Shown here in pieces: positions 11,216-23,900 of a stretch of 64,000 bases of DNA. Positions within the stretch are counted from its first letter, which is position 1; every line of letters begins with the position of its first letter. The translations under genes and the position numbers were made by a program. Under the pieces are notes generated by a model, which ran no database searches, was not told where the DNA came from, and saw nothing but the letters and a program-made list of their open reading frames with translations. Origin of the DNA: Luidia sarsii (lineage: Eukaryota; Echinodermata; Asteroidea; Paxillosida; Luidiidae); NCBI GenBank assembly GCA_949987565.1, contig OX465114.1, positions 9,032,188 through 9,096,187 on the forward strand. Reading direction: 5' to 3'.

Positions 11216-12689
11216 TTTGTCATTTATAATTAATTTCAGTGACATTTTCATGCCCTCCCCATGGTTCCCATTGCTCTCCGACCTATGGAAGACGGAAGAC
11301 GTCGGCCAGGTTCTTCTTTCTAGGTTACGGCTAAGTTTTCGTGGTGAACCGTTCTCGTAAGGGACCAGGATGCAGGGTGGAGAAAGATTTCGATTAACAT
11401 GAAAATGCAAATGGTGACTCTTTTACCACATTAGCATTATCACCCTGTCAAAAATAATACTCTTTAATGGTCATTGGGTCCAATCTTTGTACATATTGTT
11501 TACACTATACTATGATAGGGACAATTTGAGCCACAAACACCAAATAAGATAACATGAAATACGGAAATTTGCACTGCTTAATAAAAAACAACAACATGGA
11601 AACTGTTAAGAAAATTAATTCACATGTGCGTACATTGTATACATAGCCTATATCAGTAAAGATTTACACCACTGAGACAAATTAGTAAAATTAGTAAAAT
11701 TAATATCCACCACTTGTTAGGGGCCAACTCCAAATAATCCAGAAGGTCAACCAACATTTTCTGAATTGATTAATTCGTTCTGAACTGTTTTTGTTACAGG
11801 TTCAAGTACATGACCGATTTTTCTGAACTGGGGATCAGAGATGCGACACTATAGACACCAATCAGCGTAGCAACGTGGAAAAGCCAGTTTACATAGCAGT
11901 GGGTTAATACCAGTTAAGACCCTATGGCATTGTGAGTGGCTGTGGCTGTGGCAGTTTCTAGGCAAAGAGAATGCCTTGCGTCTGCAGTAAAGCATGGTTA
12001 CACACGGGGTTCCCTTGGCAACAGGTAAGCCACAGCCATCAGCGTAAGTAACATTAACGTACCATCAAATTGTGCACAATGGCCATGCCCCCCCCCCAAA
12101 AAAAAAAAACACCCAAAACCAACCGCTGAAAATTGGAGAGGGGGCCTGTCAGAGAAATCTGAACCCCCCCAAAAATTTAGACCATAATATTAAATACCAA
12201 ATGAACGATAATATTATGCCGAGACCATGACGATCAGACTTTTTACATTGGAGTACAGGAACACCTTCAACCGCCTATTAACCAGATTAGCACTCTAAAT
12301 GTAAAAGGAGGTTTTGTCGAAATTCACTCATTTTAAAATGGTCTTCGCTTGGCACTAAATCATTGGGAAAAACGGTGAGAAATTTCCTCTAAGACAAGCA
12401 CAAGAGTTTTCTCGTTTTTGTTTTCCATTTTAATACACACGAACAAGATAGGTACCTGCTAAATGTAGGTCTTTTCAACTGCAATAAAGGGTAAATCCAT
12501 TAATTTTTGGCTACAAACGAGTGATCGAATAAAGGATGATTACAAAAGAAATAGAAGCAGTACTACATTGTGGGAGAACCATGCATGGGTGGCATTCACC
12601 CGCTAAGCAAAAAAAAATAATCAGCTTAGCAGATTTGTGTGCCGGTTGAGGACTGACTATGCATGGCCCTTTACTCGAATCCATGGATC

Positions 12690-12889
12690 ACGCTCGGGCT
12701 TCGCTTCTGTCTGAAAAAAACCCTGAAAACCCAGATTGTGGTTTGTCTCCAAAATTCTAGGTGGGTTGGCTTGATATAAAGTAGAGTATTCACCAAGAAA
12801 CTGGGGCCAAACGCTTGTTTCTAGATGCCTTAGAAATTATAACAGGTAAGAGAGAAATAATTATGACCGAAGCCTATAAGCCTGAGCCA
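12690..12889. mobile_element. MITE-like element, family GCTCGGGCTTAGG, copy 2
   Basis: Begins with cgctcgggcttcg and ends with accgaagcctataagcctgag. It shares the internal agagtattcaccaagaaactg segment with the copies at 10658 and 48016. Confidence 0.6.
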
Positions 12890-13383
12890 AAACCTTCATT
12901 TCGTAAACGGCCTATACATGTACATTAATCCGTTCATTGCAAGAAGAGCTCGGAGTAGAGCATAACTTAGTATTATTCGTAACACGTCTGGATTGAGCAC
13001 GTGTTGTTCACATGGCAACGTGGACTTTGGCGCGCGCCACTCGTGACTGACAGGCGGAAAAGACTCCTGATAGGCCAGCCGTGGGTGAACTGCGGGAGAA
13101 AGGGCGTGCCATAACATTTAATGAGGCCGAGGTCAAGCTCAACTTGGAGTGAACAAACTGGGAGACAACCTTCAATGGCTGAACTTGTTACTTGCTGAGC
13201 GAATGATTCTGCCGTTGAGACAGGTTCTGCTACAATCTATGTCGGCCCTATTACTATTTTTGAGACAATGGTCTTGTGCAAATTATGCTACGCTGAAAAC
13301 ATTCGAATAATTTGTGCTTGGCCAGTCTGCGATGCCTGGGTTAACTGGTCATTGAGCAGGCAAATCAAACATAAACAAACTGA

Positions 13384-13476
13384 AAAATTGGCAAAGAAAA
13401 TTTTGAATACCGGGACTTGAACCCGAGACTTCTGGATTAATGTACCGGTGCTCTTTCATCTGAGCTATCCAGCCCT
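13384..13476 (-). mobile_element. tRNA-derived SINE, family A
   Basis: On the minus strand the box-A-like GGATAGCTCAGAT and box-B-like GGGTTCAAGTCCCGG are present at tRNA spacing. They are followed by the family tail aaaattttctttgcc. It is a SINE head, not a functional tRNA, because the anticodon arm is degenerate. Confidence 0.75.
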
Positions 13477-14134
13477 AAAATAAAATAAAGTTGAAGGAAA
13501 TCTGTGAACATCGATGTTTTCCGATCTTCCAAATGTTGTATTGGGCCTTTTAACCTAAACTAGGTCTTGGGGCATATGGTCTTTTGCAGGTTTTTTTTTC
13601 CTGCAACTTTGCGGCTGCGGAGAGTCGGCCGATATTGCTTCCTGACAATTTGCCTCTCATCCTTACCGCACCTTTTGATACCAAAATACATGTTCATCGG
13701 ATCTACGGTGCACGTGCTACATTATATTTTGTCATTGCACATTGGTCTAATATGGCAAATTTCCGTACTAGAAACAATGATTTGCATGAGAAATTCCCAA
13801 ATCAATAAACAATATCAGAGTTCCCAAATCCGTTTTTTTATTTGGGCTGTTTAGCGAGTGATCCCGAACTGAACATCTGAGCCAAAAATTATAATTGTCG
13901 TGGCTTCAAATTGTGATCTACAGTATATGAAAAAAAAAATGAGGGCATACTTTAATACTATCATTTGGGCATACATTAGCATATCTAATTAGCACTTACA
14001 GCAAAACAATAATTCATATCACAAACGATGAGTGTCCACCTTAATAGATAACACCATAAGCTACCTGGGTGCCATAATTATTTGGGGGTGATAGCATTGC
14101 CGAGATCTACTGCAGAGCAGTTTGGCAGGATTCG

Positions 14135-14330
14135 TACACATGACCTCATACTCCCTTGTGAAGACGTCTTCACCGCTTGACCACCGAGCTGGTCGAGGTC
14201 GCACATGTGGGTTCGAATGCCTAACAGACAAGCAGATCTACAGTCACATCGTCATAGATCATGATTTGAGCTGGTCAAGGGGCAAACTCCCATTGAATTA
14301 CACTCACCGGAGCAAAACATTTTCCCACGA
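14135..14330 (-). mobile_element. tRNA-derived SINE, family B
   Basis: The minus strand reads cattcgaacccacatgtg upstream-complementary to a box B, and a ccgagctggtcgaggtcg segment. The family-B tail (aatgggagtttgccc, attacactc) is also present. It abuts a family A SINE. Confidence 0.6.
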
Positions 14331-14349
14331 GATATTATTTTTGAAAAAA

Positions 14350-14512
14350 AAATGCCAAAGACAACTTTCACTTGACCGGGACTTGGAAACTGAGAGAGGC
14401 CAAGACCTCTGGTTCTGTCTACCAGCGCTCTTCCCATCTTTAGATTGTGGACTTCCCAAATAGTCAAATAGTCTTTGCCATGGAGGGGGGGGGGGGTCAC
14501 CAGTCAGAAGCA
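14350..14512 (-). mobile_element. tRNA-derived SINE, family A, disrupted
   Basis: Contains gaccgggacttgg, ccaagacctctggtt, taccagcgctctt and the family tail caaatagtc..tctttgccatgg and ccagtcagaagca. A G-run of 12 lies within it. Confidence 0.7.
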
Positions 14513-15027
14513 GATTTCTCACGGCAAAAACATTTTCGGTGCTTGAGCAGCTCTATAAATTTTGCCCTGCCTCGTTGATATATACTAATACTCCTTTACT
14601 TATCAAGAAGAAAACGCACCATCAGTAGAAAACCCACCATCATACCAAAGGGCAACCTCATTAAAATAGTGTAATACACAAGGCATATATTAAGATATTT
14701 TGATCTGCAACTCAAAGTCCAACCAGAACAAGTCTTGCCACTGTGGAGCAAGCCAGTATTTCAATAATACTACACTAGTCGTGTGCAAGAACCACAGGCA
14801 TGTGTTGTAATCTTTAAACGGGCAAGCGTCTATTTTGAAGCAACATCAGAAAACTGTACGACCACTGGGAACTCAGCCACAACACCACAACGGCATACTA
14901 AAATTGAATTCACAGTTTTCCAAAAGGGAAGGACTTTATGGTCGTTGTTGATCCAGCACCGACATTGGGGATGTTGCAAACTGCTTACTGACTAAAATTA
15001 CCAAAATGCAAATCTCAAAATTTTCGA

Positions 15028-15076
15028 TCCTCCTCCTAGGATCGAAACGCCAGGCCCACTCAATTTTAAGATACAC
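15028..15076 (+). repeat. Partial Penelope-tail / hammerhead-like motif
   Basis: Retains ctaggatcgaaacg and caggcccactcaatttt but has lost the left half. The preceding ttgcaaactgcttactgac..aaatctcaaaat is the outer tail sequence of the same family in the opposite orientation. Confidence 0.6.
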
Positions 15077-15240
15077 TGTATATATTGAAATATGCAATTC
15101 GCATCGGTACTGGATAGATGCCTAGAAATTCCTTTTCTTCCAAAATGGCGACTTTCACGAGCCGACGCTCTGGCGCCCTCTGTTGTCCGTCTTAAGGTCA
15201 TTCATTGCCTGCGGCTTGCGCCGACGCTACAACCGAGCCC

Positions 15241-17946
15241 TCAGGGTAACGACTCCTCCTCCACCTCCTCCTCCCCGTTGCCGCGGAGCTCCGCCCCCTC
15301 CTGGTCCCCCGCCAGCGCCACCCGGTTCTGGTTCCGCCAGAGTGCCGAGTACAAGCTGTCCGGGTTGCTAAGCAACATGTAGTGGTTGCCGCGCTCCACC
15401 ACCTGACCGTCGCTGATGACCAGAATCTCGTCGGCATCGACGACGGTGGAGAGTCGGTGGGCGATGAAGATGGACGTTCGACCCTGGGTCACCCCCTTCA
15501 TTGAGTCCAAGATGTTCTGTGTCGGATATAATTCAAAACTGATATCAGATTGTGCCTGGAATTTTTTTTGGACCATACAAAAATTCCGATGCAAAAATGT
15601 TGCAAGCTGCTTAAATAAAAACTAATCAAGGGAAACAAAATATTGGGAACTTTCAAGCAATTTTGAAAATGTCAAAGAAAACTCCGACTGGACCAGGAAT
15701 GGATTTCACCAAACTCGTCATAACTTACGATCAACCACAAGTTGATGAGCACTGCACAAAGACCATAAGGCCTATGGCAACTTACGATGGGTTATCCATC
15801 GTAAGTTGAGTTACGATGCATTGTAAGGCTTTGTGAAATCCACCCCAGGATTCTCAGTGCCCTTCTCATCTGAGCTATCCATCCCTTTATAGTCAATTAC
15901 TCTTTGCCTTGGTGGGCTGCGCCAATCACAAGCATCTAACCAATAACTGCCATATATCTCCGGGGATCAAGCTTTTCTTTAGTTTTCAGATGTCAATAAA
16001 TGAAATAAACGACCGAAATGCAGATCTCACAAAAGAGGGCCCAGCATTTCCACCCTAGTAGGAACTCCCTCAAAGGTGGAATCATTGTCCCTTTGAGGGA
16101 GATTCCGTTAGGATGGAAATGTCAGGCCCTCCACGTTTTTTGGGAGAATCAACTAAACAGCCAAACCAGAAAATGCCATGACCGGGGATTCGAACCCGAG
16201 ACTCTGGTTTTAGGATACCAGGCACTGCAGCCTCTCAGCTGTCCCCTAAATCCTTAATAGGTTGGGAGTCTCCAAGAGGTCAATAGCATTCCCAAATGTA
16301 GGCTCTAAATTTTAGGGTCCAAAGAATTGGCGGGAATAGGATTTGTTCGCTTGTGACGGCCACAGGACGGACGGACACAACTTGATCCAAATCAACTACC
16401 TGCTCAGTTATGGAGTCCAGGGATGAGGTTGCTTCATCGTACAAGATGATGGGCGGGTTCTTGAGGATAGTCCTTGCAATGGCCACCCGCTGCTTCTCCC
16501 CGCCTAGAGGGCGGAAGAAAGAGATCTGACTGTGAGTCTTACAGGCCTTTGGCCATTTCCTTTCTGGCAGGAGGGGCCCAATTTACGTCTCGTCTCGATA
16601 CACCGAGCTCCCTGACTTTGGGGAAAGGGACGGCAGCGTGGCGGGGAAGAGTTTGCTGTGAAAATAATCCGTGCGAGTTTGGGACAACCGTTTTGGAAGT
16701 GGTATAATGGTCTTCCCCGTTGTCAGGAGACAGCCAGGATCTTGTTGACATGGTGTCATCGCAAACTATACTTGAAAAATGTCTATGCTTCAAACAGAGA
16801 ACAATGGTTTTAACCTTTTCCTCTCTCTCATCCACCTCCTCTTCCACGACTTCTCCTGCTAATCCACCTGTACCAGTTCTTCTCATCCTATTCCTCTCCA
16901 CCCCTTCACCTTCTCCTGCTCCTCTTTCCCTTAATCCTCCTCCTCTTTCATCCTGTTTCCTTCTTCTCCTCCCCTCCCTCCTCTTCCATCATGTCCTTAT
17001 CCTCTTCCTACTCTACCCCTTCCTCGTTCTTCTCATCCTCTTCCTCTCCACCCCTTCACCTCCTGCTGCTCCTCTTTCTCTCCCTCCTCCTTTCCCTCCT
17101 CCTTCTCTCTCCTCCTCCTCTTCCTCCTCTCCCTCCTCCCTCCTCCTCCTCTTCCTCCTCCTCTGCCTCCTCCTCCCTCTCGCTCTTCCTCCTCCCCCCT
17201 CTCTCTTGTTGGGCTATAGGTACCCACCAACCACGAAAAACATCATGCAAAATACCCAGATGAGCACCGATAAAGATATCTCCTTGGCAAGAAACTTGGA
17301 ACATTTTTTGCCATCATCATCTTCATCCTCCTCTTCTTCTTCCTCCTCCTCTGCCTCCTCCTCCCTCTTCCTCCTCCTCTGCCTCCTCCTCCCTCTCCCT
17401 CTTCCTCCTCCCTCTCCCTCCCCTTCTTGGACTCAACCCTCTGGCCACGTCACCAACCTGACAGCTTCAGTCCCCTCTCGCCGACCTCTGTCTCGTAGCC
17501 CTTGGGCATCCTGCGGACGCTGTCGTCCACGTCGGCCATCTTGGCCGCCGCAAACACCTCATCGGCAGTTGCGTTGAAGTTGCCGTAGTGAAGGTTGTAG
17601 AAGATGGTGTTGTGGAAAAGAACGCAGTCCTGGAAAGATGGAAGACAGTAGAGCAAAGGTAACACTTTGGTACCAATAATATGAAGGGTAGTGGAGGGTA
17701 AAATAAGGCGACCAACTGACTGACTGACTGACTGACTGACTAACTGACCTACTGATTGACCTACTGACTGACTGACTGACTGACTGACTGACTGACTGAC
17801 TGACTGACTGACTGACTGACTGACCTACTGACTGACTGACTGACTGACTGACTGACTGACTGACTGACCTACTGACTGACTGACTGACTGACTGACTGAC
17901 TGACTGACTGACTGACCTACTGACTGACTGACTGACTGACTGACCT

Positions 17947-17988
<42 letters not shown>

Positions 17989-20900
17989 CGACCGACCGAC
18001 CGACCGACCGACCAACTGACAGACCAACCGACCGATTGACTGACTGAACGACCGACCGACCGACCGACTGCCTGACTGACTGACAGCAATTAGTCACTCT
18101 ATGGAACAGCTCCCGGACAAGACTGCAACAAACCTGTGGGACTACACCAATGGTTCTCCGTAGACTGTCCAGATCCACATCACGAATGTCCTTGTTATTG
18201 ATGAGAATGCGTCCCTCGTCAGGGTCGTAGAATCTGTACAGCATACGGATAATTGTTGACTTCCTAAAAAAAAAAATGAGGAAAAGAAAGGAAAAACTAT
18301 GAAGGTTATTTTTGATAAAGGAATACAAATGTTGTTTACAAATGCTTGCTGACCAATGAACAGACTACCCGAATCTCAAAACGCTACATGGACCCGATTC
18401 TCCATTCCTTTGAGAAAAATCCTGCTAGGATTGAAACGTCAGGCCCACTCAATTTTGAGATATCTTATTATAAGTGCTCATTTCGCTCCTTATCTATCGT
18501 ACTCTTGTCACTCTACGTTTGAGAAAGGTATTGGTGGAGGGGAAACGTCAAGTCATTTAGCAGCAAATTGATGGAGGATGGTTGGGGCAGTTCTTACCCT
18601 GACCCGCTGCCTCCTACAATGGCCACCTTCTTGCCGGCAGGGACAGTGAAGGAGAGGTTCCTGAAGATCTGCTGGCCCTCTACATAGCCAAAGGTGACGT
18701 CCTCAAAGGTGATGGTGCTGTCCTGGGGGGTCACCTCTAAGGCAGGGGCATTGGGTTTGTTCTGTTAGAGGGGGAGAGGGACGGTGGGAGAGGGGGAGAG
18801 GGGAGAGGGGGAGAAGGGAGAGGGGATAGGGGAGAGGGGGGAGGGGAGAGGGACAGTGGGAGAGGGAGAGGGGGAAAGGGGGAAAGGGGGAGAGGGGGAG
18901 AGGGGGAGAGGGGGAGAGGGGAGAGGGGGAGAGGGAGAGAGGGGAGAGGGAGAGAGGGGGAGAGGGAGAGAGGGGAGAGGGGAAAGGGGGAGAGGGGGAG
19001 GGGGGAGGGGAGAGGGGAGAGGGGAGAGGGGAGAGAGGAGAGGGGGAGAGGGGGAGAGGGATGAGTGGAGGGGGAGAGGGGGAGAGGGGGAGAGGGAGAG
19101 AGGGGGAGAGGGGAGAGGGGAAGAGGGGGAGAGGGGAGAGGGGAGAGGGGAGAGGGGGAGAGGGGAGAGGGGAGAGGGGAGAGGGGATAGGGGATAGGGG
19201 CAGAGGGAGAGAGGGGGAGAGGTAGAGAGGGGGAGAGAGGGTCAGTGGGAGAGGGGGAGAGGGGAGAGGGACAGAGGAGAGAGGGGGAGAGGGGAGAGGG
19301 GGAGAGGGGAGAGGGGGAGGGGGAGGGGGAGGGGGAGGGGCAGAGGGGAGGGGTGGAGAAGGGGAAAGGGGAGAGGGGAGAGGGACAGTGGGAGATAGGG
19401 GAGAAGGGGAGAGGGGGAGTGGGGGAGAGGGGGAGTGTGGAGAGAGTGAGAGAGACAGAGAGAAGAAGAGATGGAGAGAAAATGAGAGAGAGGGAGAGAG
19501 GGAAGAATGGGTTGCGGATAACAAGGCAGTACAATGGCTTGAGATTTAGGACAGAGGGACACTCTCAGTCTGAACCATCCGAACCATCTCAAATGGTAGG
19601 AGAACCACCATGAGGATCAGAAATACTCGGACATGAGTGGCACAACACGGACTGGTACATTCAGCCAGAGCCTAGAGGACTAAGGCTCAAAGAACCAGTC
19701 CATGTTTTCTTAGCCAGTTTCAAAAACACAAATTGGCATTCGTCAGTTAGCAGCAAAGGAAGAAGGGGGGGGGGGGGGAAAGCAAGGGAGCCAGGGAACC
19801 ATACCTTTATCAAGGAGTCCACCTTCAGAATACTGAACATGGTGCCCATGTCGATCAGGGACTGCCTGATCTCCCGGTAGACTGAGCCCAGGAAGTTGAG
19901 GGGCAGGGAGAGCTGGAAGAGAAGCCCGTTGACCATGACTAGGTCACCCACGGTCAAATCACCTGGGTGGCCGGGCAGACAAATGGAAGAAAGTCAATGA
20001 AATCCAGTTCGATGGTCAAATTGCATCTGAATGAAAATGGAGAATGATCCCTTGAGATATATGTACAGCAGTTAATTGTTAAATGCTTCTGACTGGAGCC
20101 CCAGTGGCCACTGCCACCTAGGGCACTGACACCTAGCCCACTGGCAGCTATCCCACTGGCACCTAGACTACTGGCAGTTACCCCACTGGCACCTAGACTA
20201 CCGGCAGCTATAACACTGGCAGCTATCTCACTGGCACCTATTGCACTGACAGGTATCCCGCTGGCACCTAGCCCACTGGCACCTAGCCAACTGGCAGCTA
20301 TCACACTGGCAGCTATCCCAAAGCACCTAGACTACGGGCAGCTAGCCTACTTGCACCTATCACACTGGCAGCTATGCATGCCACTGGCACCTATCACACT
20401 GGCAGCTATCCCACTGGCAGCTATGCATGCCACTGGCACCTATCACACTGGCAGCTATCCCACTGGCAGCTATCCCACTGGCAGCTATCCCACTGGCACC
20501 TAGCCCACTGGCAGCTATCCCACTGGCACCTAGCCCACTGGCACCTAGCCCACTGGCACCTAGCCCACTGGCACCTAGCCCACTGGCACCTAGCCCACTG
20601 GCACCTATCACACTGGCAGCTATCCCACTGGCAGCTATCCCACTGGCAGCTATCCCACTGGCAGCTATCCCACTGGCACCTAGCCCACTGGCAACTAGCC
20701 CACTGGCACCTAGCCCACTGGCACCTAGCCCACTGGCACCTAGCCCACTGGCACCTAGCCCACTGGCACCTAGCCCACTGGCACCTAGCCCACTGGCACC
20801 TAGCCCACTGGCACCTAGCCCACTGGCACCGAGCCCACTGGCACCTAGCCCACTGGCACCTAGCCCACTGACAACTAGGCCACTAACCTGCCAGGATGCC

Positions 20901-23900
20901 CTTACTGGCCATGACCATAATGGCAGCCAGGGAGGCGCTGAAGATGGCGTTCTGGCCCCAGTTGAGCAAGGCCAGGCTGGTGGTGGTCTTGAGCGAGGCC
21001 ACCTCGTAGGCCTTCAGGCTCTGGTCATAGTTGGCAGTCTCGTACTTCTCGTTGTTGAAATACTGGGGAAGAGAGAGACAGAGAAAGACAGAATGATGGA
21101 ATAAGCGATTGGGAGAAAGGCGGAGAAAGGCAGAAAGAGACAGAGAGACAGAGAGACAGAGGAGGAGACATAGAGTGGCAGAGAGAAGAGGATACAGAGA
21201 GACAAAAAGAGACAGAAAAGGAGAAAGAGAGGACAGAGTGGCAGAGAGAGAAAGATGGAGAAGAAAGAGAGAGAGAGAAAGAGAGAGATAGAGAGAGAGA
21301 GAGAAAGAGAGAGATAGAGAGAGAGAAGGAGGGGCAGAGACGGACAGAGTGTTAGAGACATGGAGACAGAGAGAGACACAGAAAGACTAGGAGATAGGAG
21401 AGGAGAAGCAGCATACTTATAATTGAAGGTCAAAGAATGATTGCAAGCAGCCCATTTTGCCATCATCATCCAAGCAAAATTGCAATGCGGACTGGATGTG
21501 AGAGATTTTGAACAAAGTTTACAGACCATTAGTTCCCCAATAAGGACTGTCTCCGTCCTGTCCATAAGAGACTGGTGCCTCTCCTGATTTACCTTGACCG
21601 TTTCGTAGTTGATGAGCGAGTCCACTGCCTGGTTCCCTGCCTCGTTGTCGGCCTGGTTCATCTGGACGCGGAACTTGGTCCGCCAGGCCGTGATGCTGAG
21701 CGTGAAGGTGGCGTAGGCGGCAATGCAGGCCAGCGTCACGCCAGCGAAGGGCGCCCCCAAGCTGTAGTACTGCAAACGAAAAAAAAAAAAACCCACACAA
21801 CAAGTCAGAACCAACCTCACGAGGATGTCTCACCCTCAAGACACCGTCAGGGTCCATTTTGGTCGGCACTTTATACCGGGTTACGGGGCTTAGGTCACAG
21901 AAATAAGGTCCGTATCCGGAAAAATGCTGTCATCTTTAGGACTGTGGTGGAACAAATGGGATTCAGGTTTTAGTATAGTATGGCATCCGTTCGTCTCGAG
22001 AGACGATTGAGTAGCGCTACTTGGTTAAGTTACAGCTTCTAGAATGGCTGTAGAGTCCCACTCTGGAGTGGCAGTCTCTAGAGCACTTCTTACAGATGTA
22101 GGAGGTTGGTGCTAAGTCAGATGCTGAGGCAGATGCTGCCCTTGCCTTCCTCCTCGCTCTCTTGTCATCAAGTTGAACACTCCATGAAGTTTCTGCCTTC
22201 TTGACACCTTCGTTAACAGTAGCTCTCCACAGTTGACCTGATTGGGATTCAGGTAAGCGTGGCAATGTTTCTACATGCAAACAGTTCTGACATTGGAAAA
22301 TTTCACAAGAAAAACCTGAAACCTCTGGAGTGGTTTAACTCTCCACCGCTGGCACCTTAAACCCAGTCTTGGTTTCAAGGCAAAGTCCAGTAACATTTTC
22401 TTTGCTAATTTCACAAAAATGTTTAAAAAAATTCAGGTCAGTGAGCCTAACTACAGAACAGAAAACTGACTGGGAAACTTTATAACAAATTTAAAAAACC
22501 GGCAAAGAAAATTTGACTGGACCGGGACTTGAATCTGAGTCCTCTGACTTAAGGTTGAGGACTACTGACACTTGTATAGATTTTTGTATGGATTTTTGCA
22601 TGGATAAATCGTGTGCGTGAGGTACTTTCATCAGTGTTGGTGACTATACAGACTGATGACCAATCTTACCATGATTGCTGTGACAAGGCCAACCTCAAAG
22701 ATTGTCGGAGCAATGTTGAACACCAGAGCCATCAGGACAAAGTTAATACCTCTGGATGGACGGAAAAAAAGAGAGAGAAATATGTGGAATTTCAGTTGTC
22801 TCAAAATTTAGTGGGGCTGACATTTCGATCTTAGCAGGACCTTTCTCAAAAGCAGAGGGAATTTAAGTTGTATTTGGAGAAAAATACAAAGCTTAAGCAC
22901 TGAAGATTTGATAACTTGGTGGGGTAAGAGGTTGATTTCATAAAAGTCAATCTAATCTATGACAGTGCTATAATCAGTCCTAAAATTGATAATATGCAAA
23001 CATGTTGCAAAGTGCTTACTTACTAAATTGGTACTTGAGGAAGGGGGATTGTCCATGGGTATAGGAGAGGGTACAGGACACCCAGGAGGCAGACTTGGTT
23101 CTTGAGGAAGGGGGAGTGTCCGTGGGTACATGAGAAGGTATAAGAAAGGGTATAAGAGAGGGTATAGGAGAGGGTATAGGAGAGGGTATAGGACACCCAG
23201 GAGGCAGACTTGGTTCTTGGGGAAGGGGGATTGTCCGTGGGTACATGAGAAGGTATAAGAAAGGGTATAAGAGAGGGTATAGGAGAGGGTAAAGGAGAGG
23301 GTATAGGACACCCAGGAGGCAGACTTGGTTCTTGGGGAAGGGGGAGTGTCCGTGGGTACATGAGAAGGTATAAGAAAGGGTATAAGAGAGGGTATAGGAA
23401 AGGGTATAGGAGAGGGTATAGGACACCCAGGAGGCAGACTTGGTTCTTGGGGAAGGGGGATTGTCCGTGGGTACATGAGAAGGTATAAGAAAGGGTATAA
23501 GAGAGGGTATAGGAAAGGGTATAGGAGAGGGTATAGGACACCCAGGAGGCAGACTTGGTTCTTGGGGAAGGGGGATTGTCTGTGGGTATAGGTCGATTAG
23601 AGGGTATGGGAGGGGGTATAGGAGAGGGTAAAGGAGACAAAGGAAGCAGACTTGGCCTAAACGTCGCTGATGTAGACACCAATGTCCTAAGGGACTTGTG
23701 ATGTGTTTGTATATTCCAGTGGCTTCTCTTGCCCCACGGACGTCTTTTAACTCACCTGCTGCCTCGGTCGATGGCCTTGGACAGGCCGCCGGTCTGCCGG
23801 GCCAGATGGAAGCTGAGGTCCAGCGAGTGCAGGTGGTAGAAGACGTTCCGGGCCACCCGTCGGATGGAGTTCTGTGCCACCTTGGCAAAGATGGCGTTGC

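Larger units (their letters stand above)
9556..15240. other. Repeat-containing intergenic region
   Basis: No coding exon is recognised on either strand. It contains one Penelope-tail motif, two copies of a MITE-like family (10658-11001, 12690-12889), two tRNA-derived SINE families (13.4 and 14.1-14.5 kb) and homopolymer runs. Confidence 0.55.

Noticed and set aside
12896..13117. 73-codon minus-strand frame
   Set aside because: Begins inside a MITE-like element and has no recognisable domain or splice context.
16720..17577. 285-codon Ser/Pro/Leu-rich open frame
   Set aside because: Translation of a polypyrimidine tract across an intron and antisense to ABCB7 exon 11.
17559..18089. Ser-Val-Ser-Gln repeat protein
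   Set aside because: Translation of the CTGA microsatellite.
18703..19534. 270-codon Ser-Pro-Leu frames and the opposite Gly-Glu-Arg frame
   Set aside because: Translation of the GGGGAGA purine array.
20374..21104. Long open frames encoding His-Trp-His-Leu-Ala or Pro-Leu-Ala-Pro-Ser repeats
   Set aside because: Pure translation of the 15-bp minisatellite within an ABCB7 intron; no start context, splice sites or variation expected of a protein.
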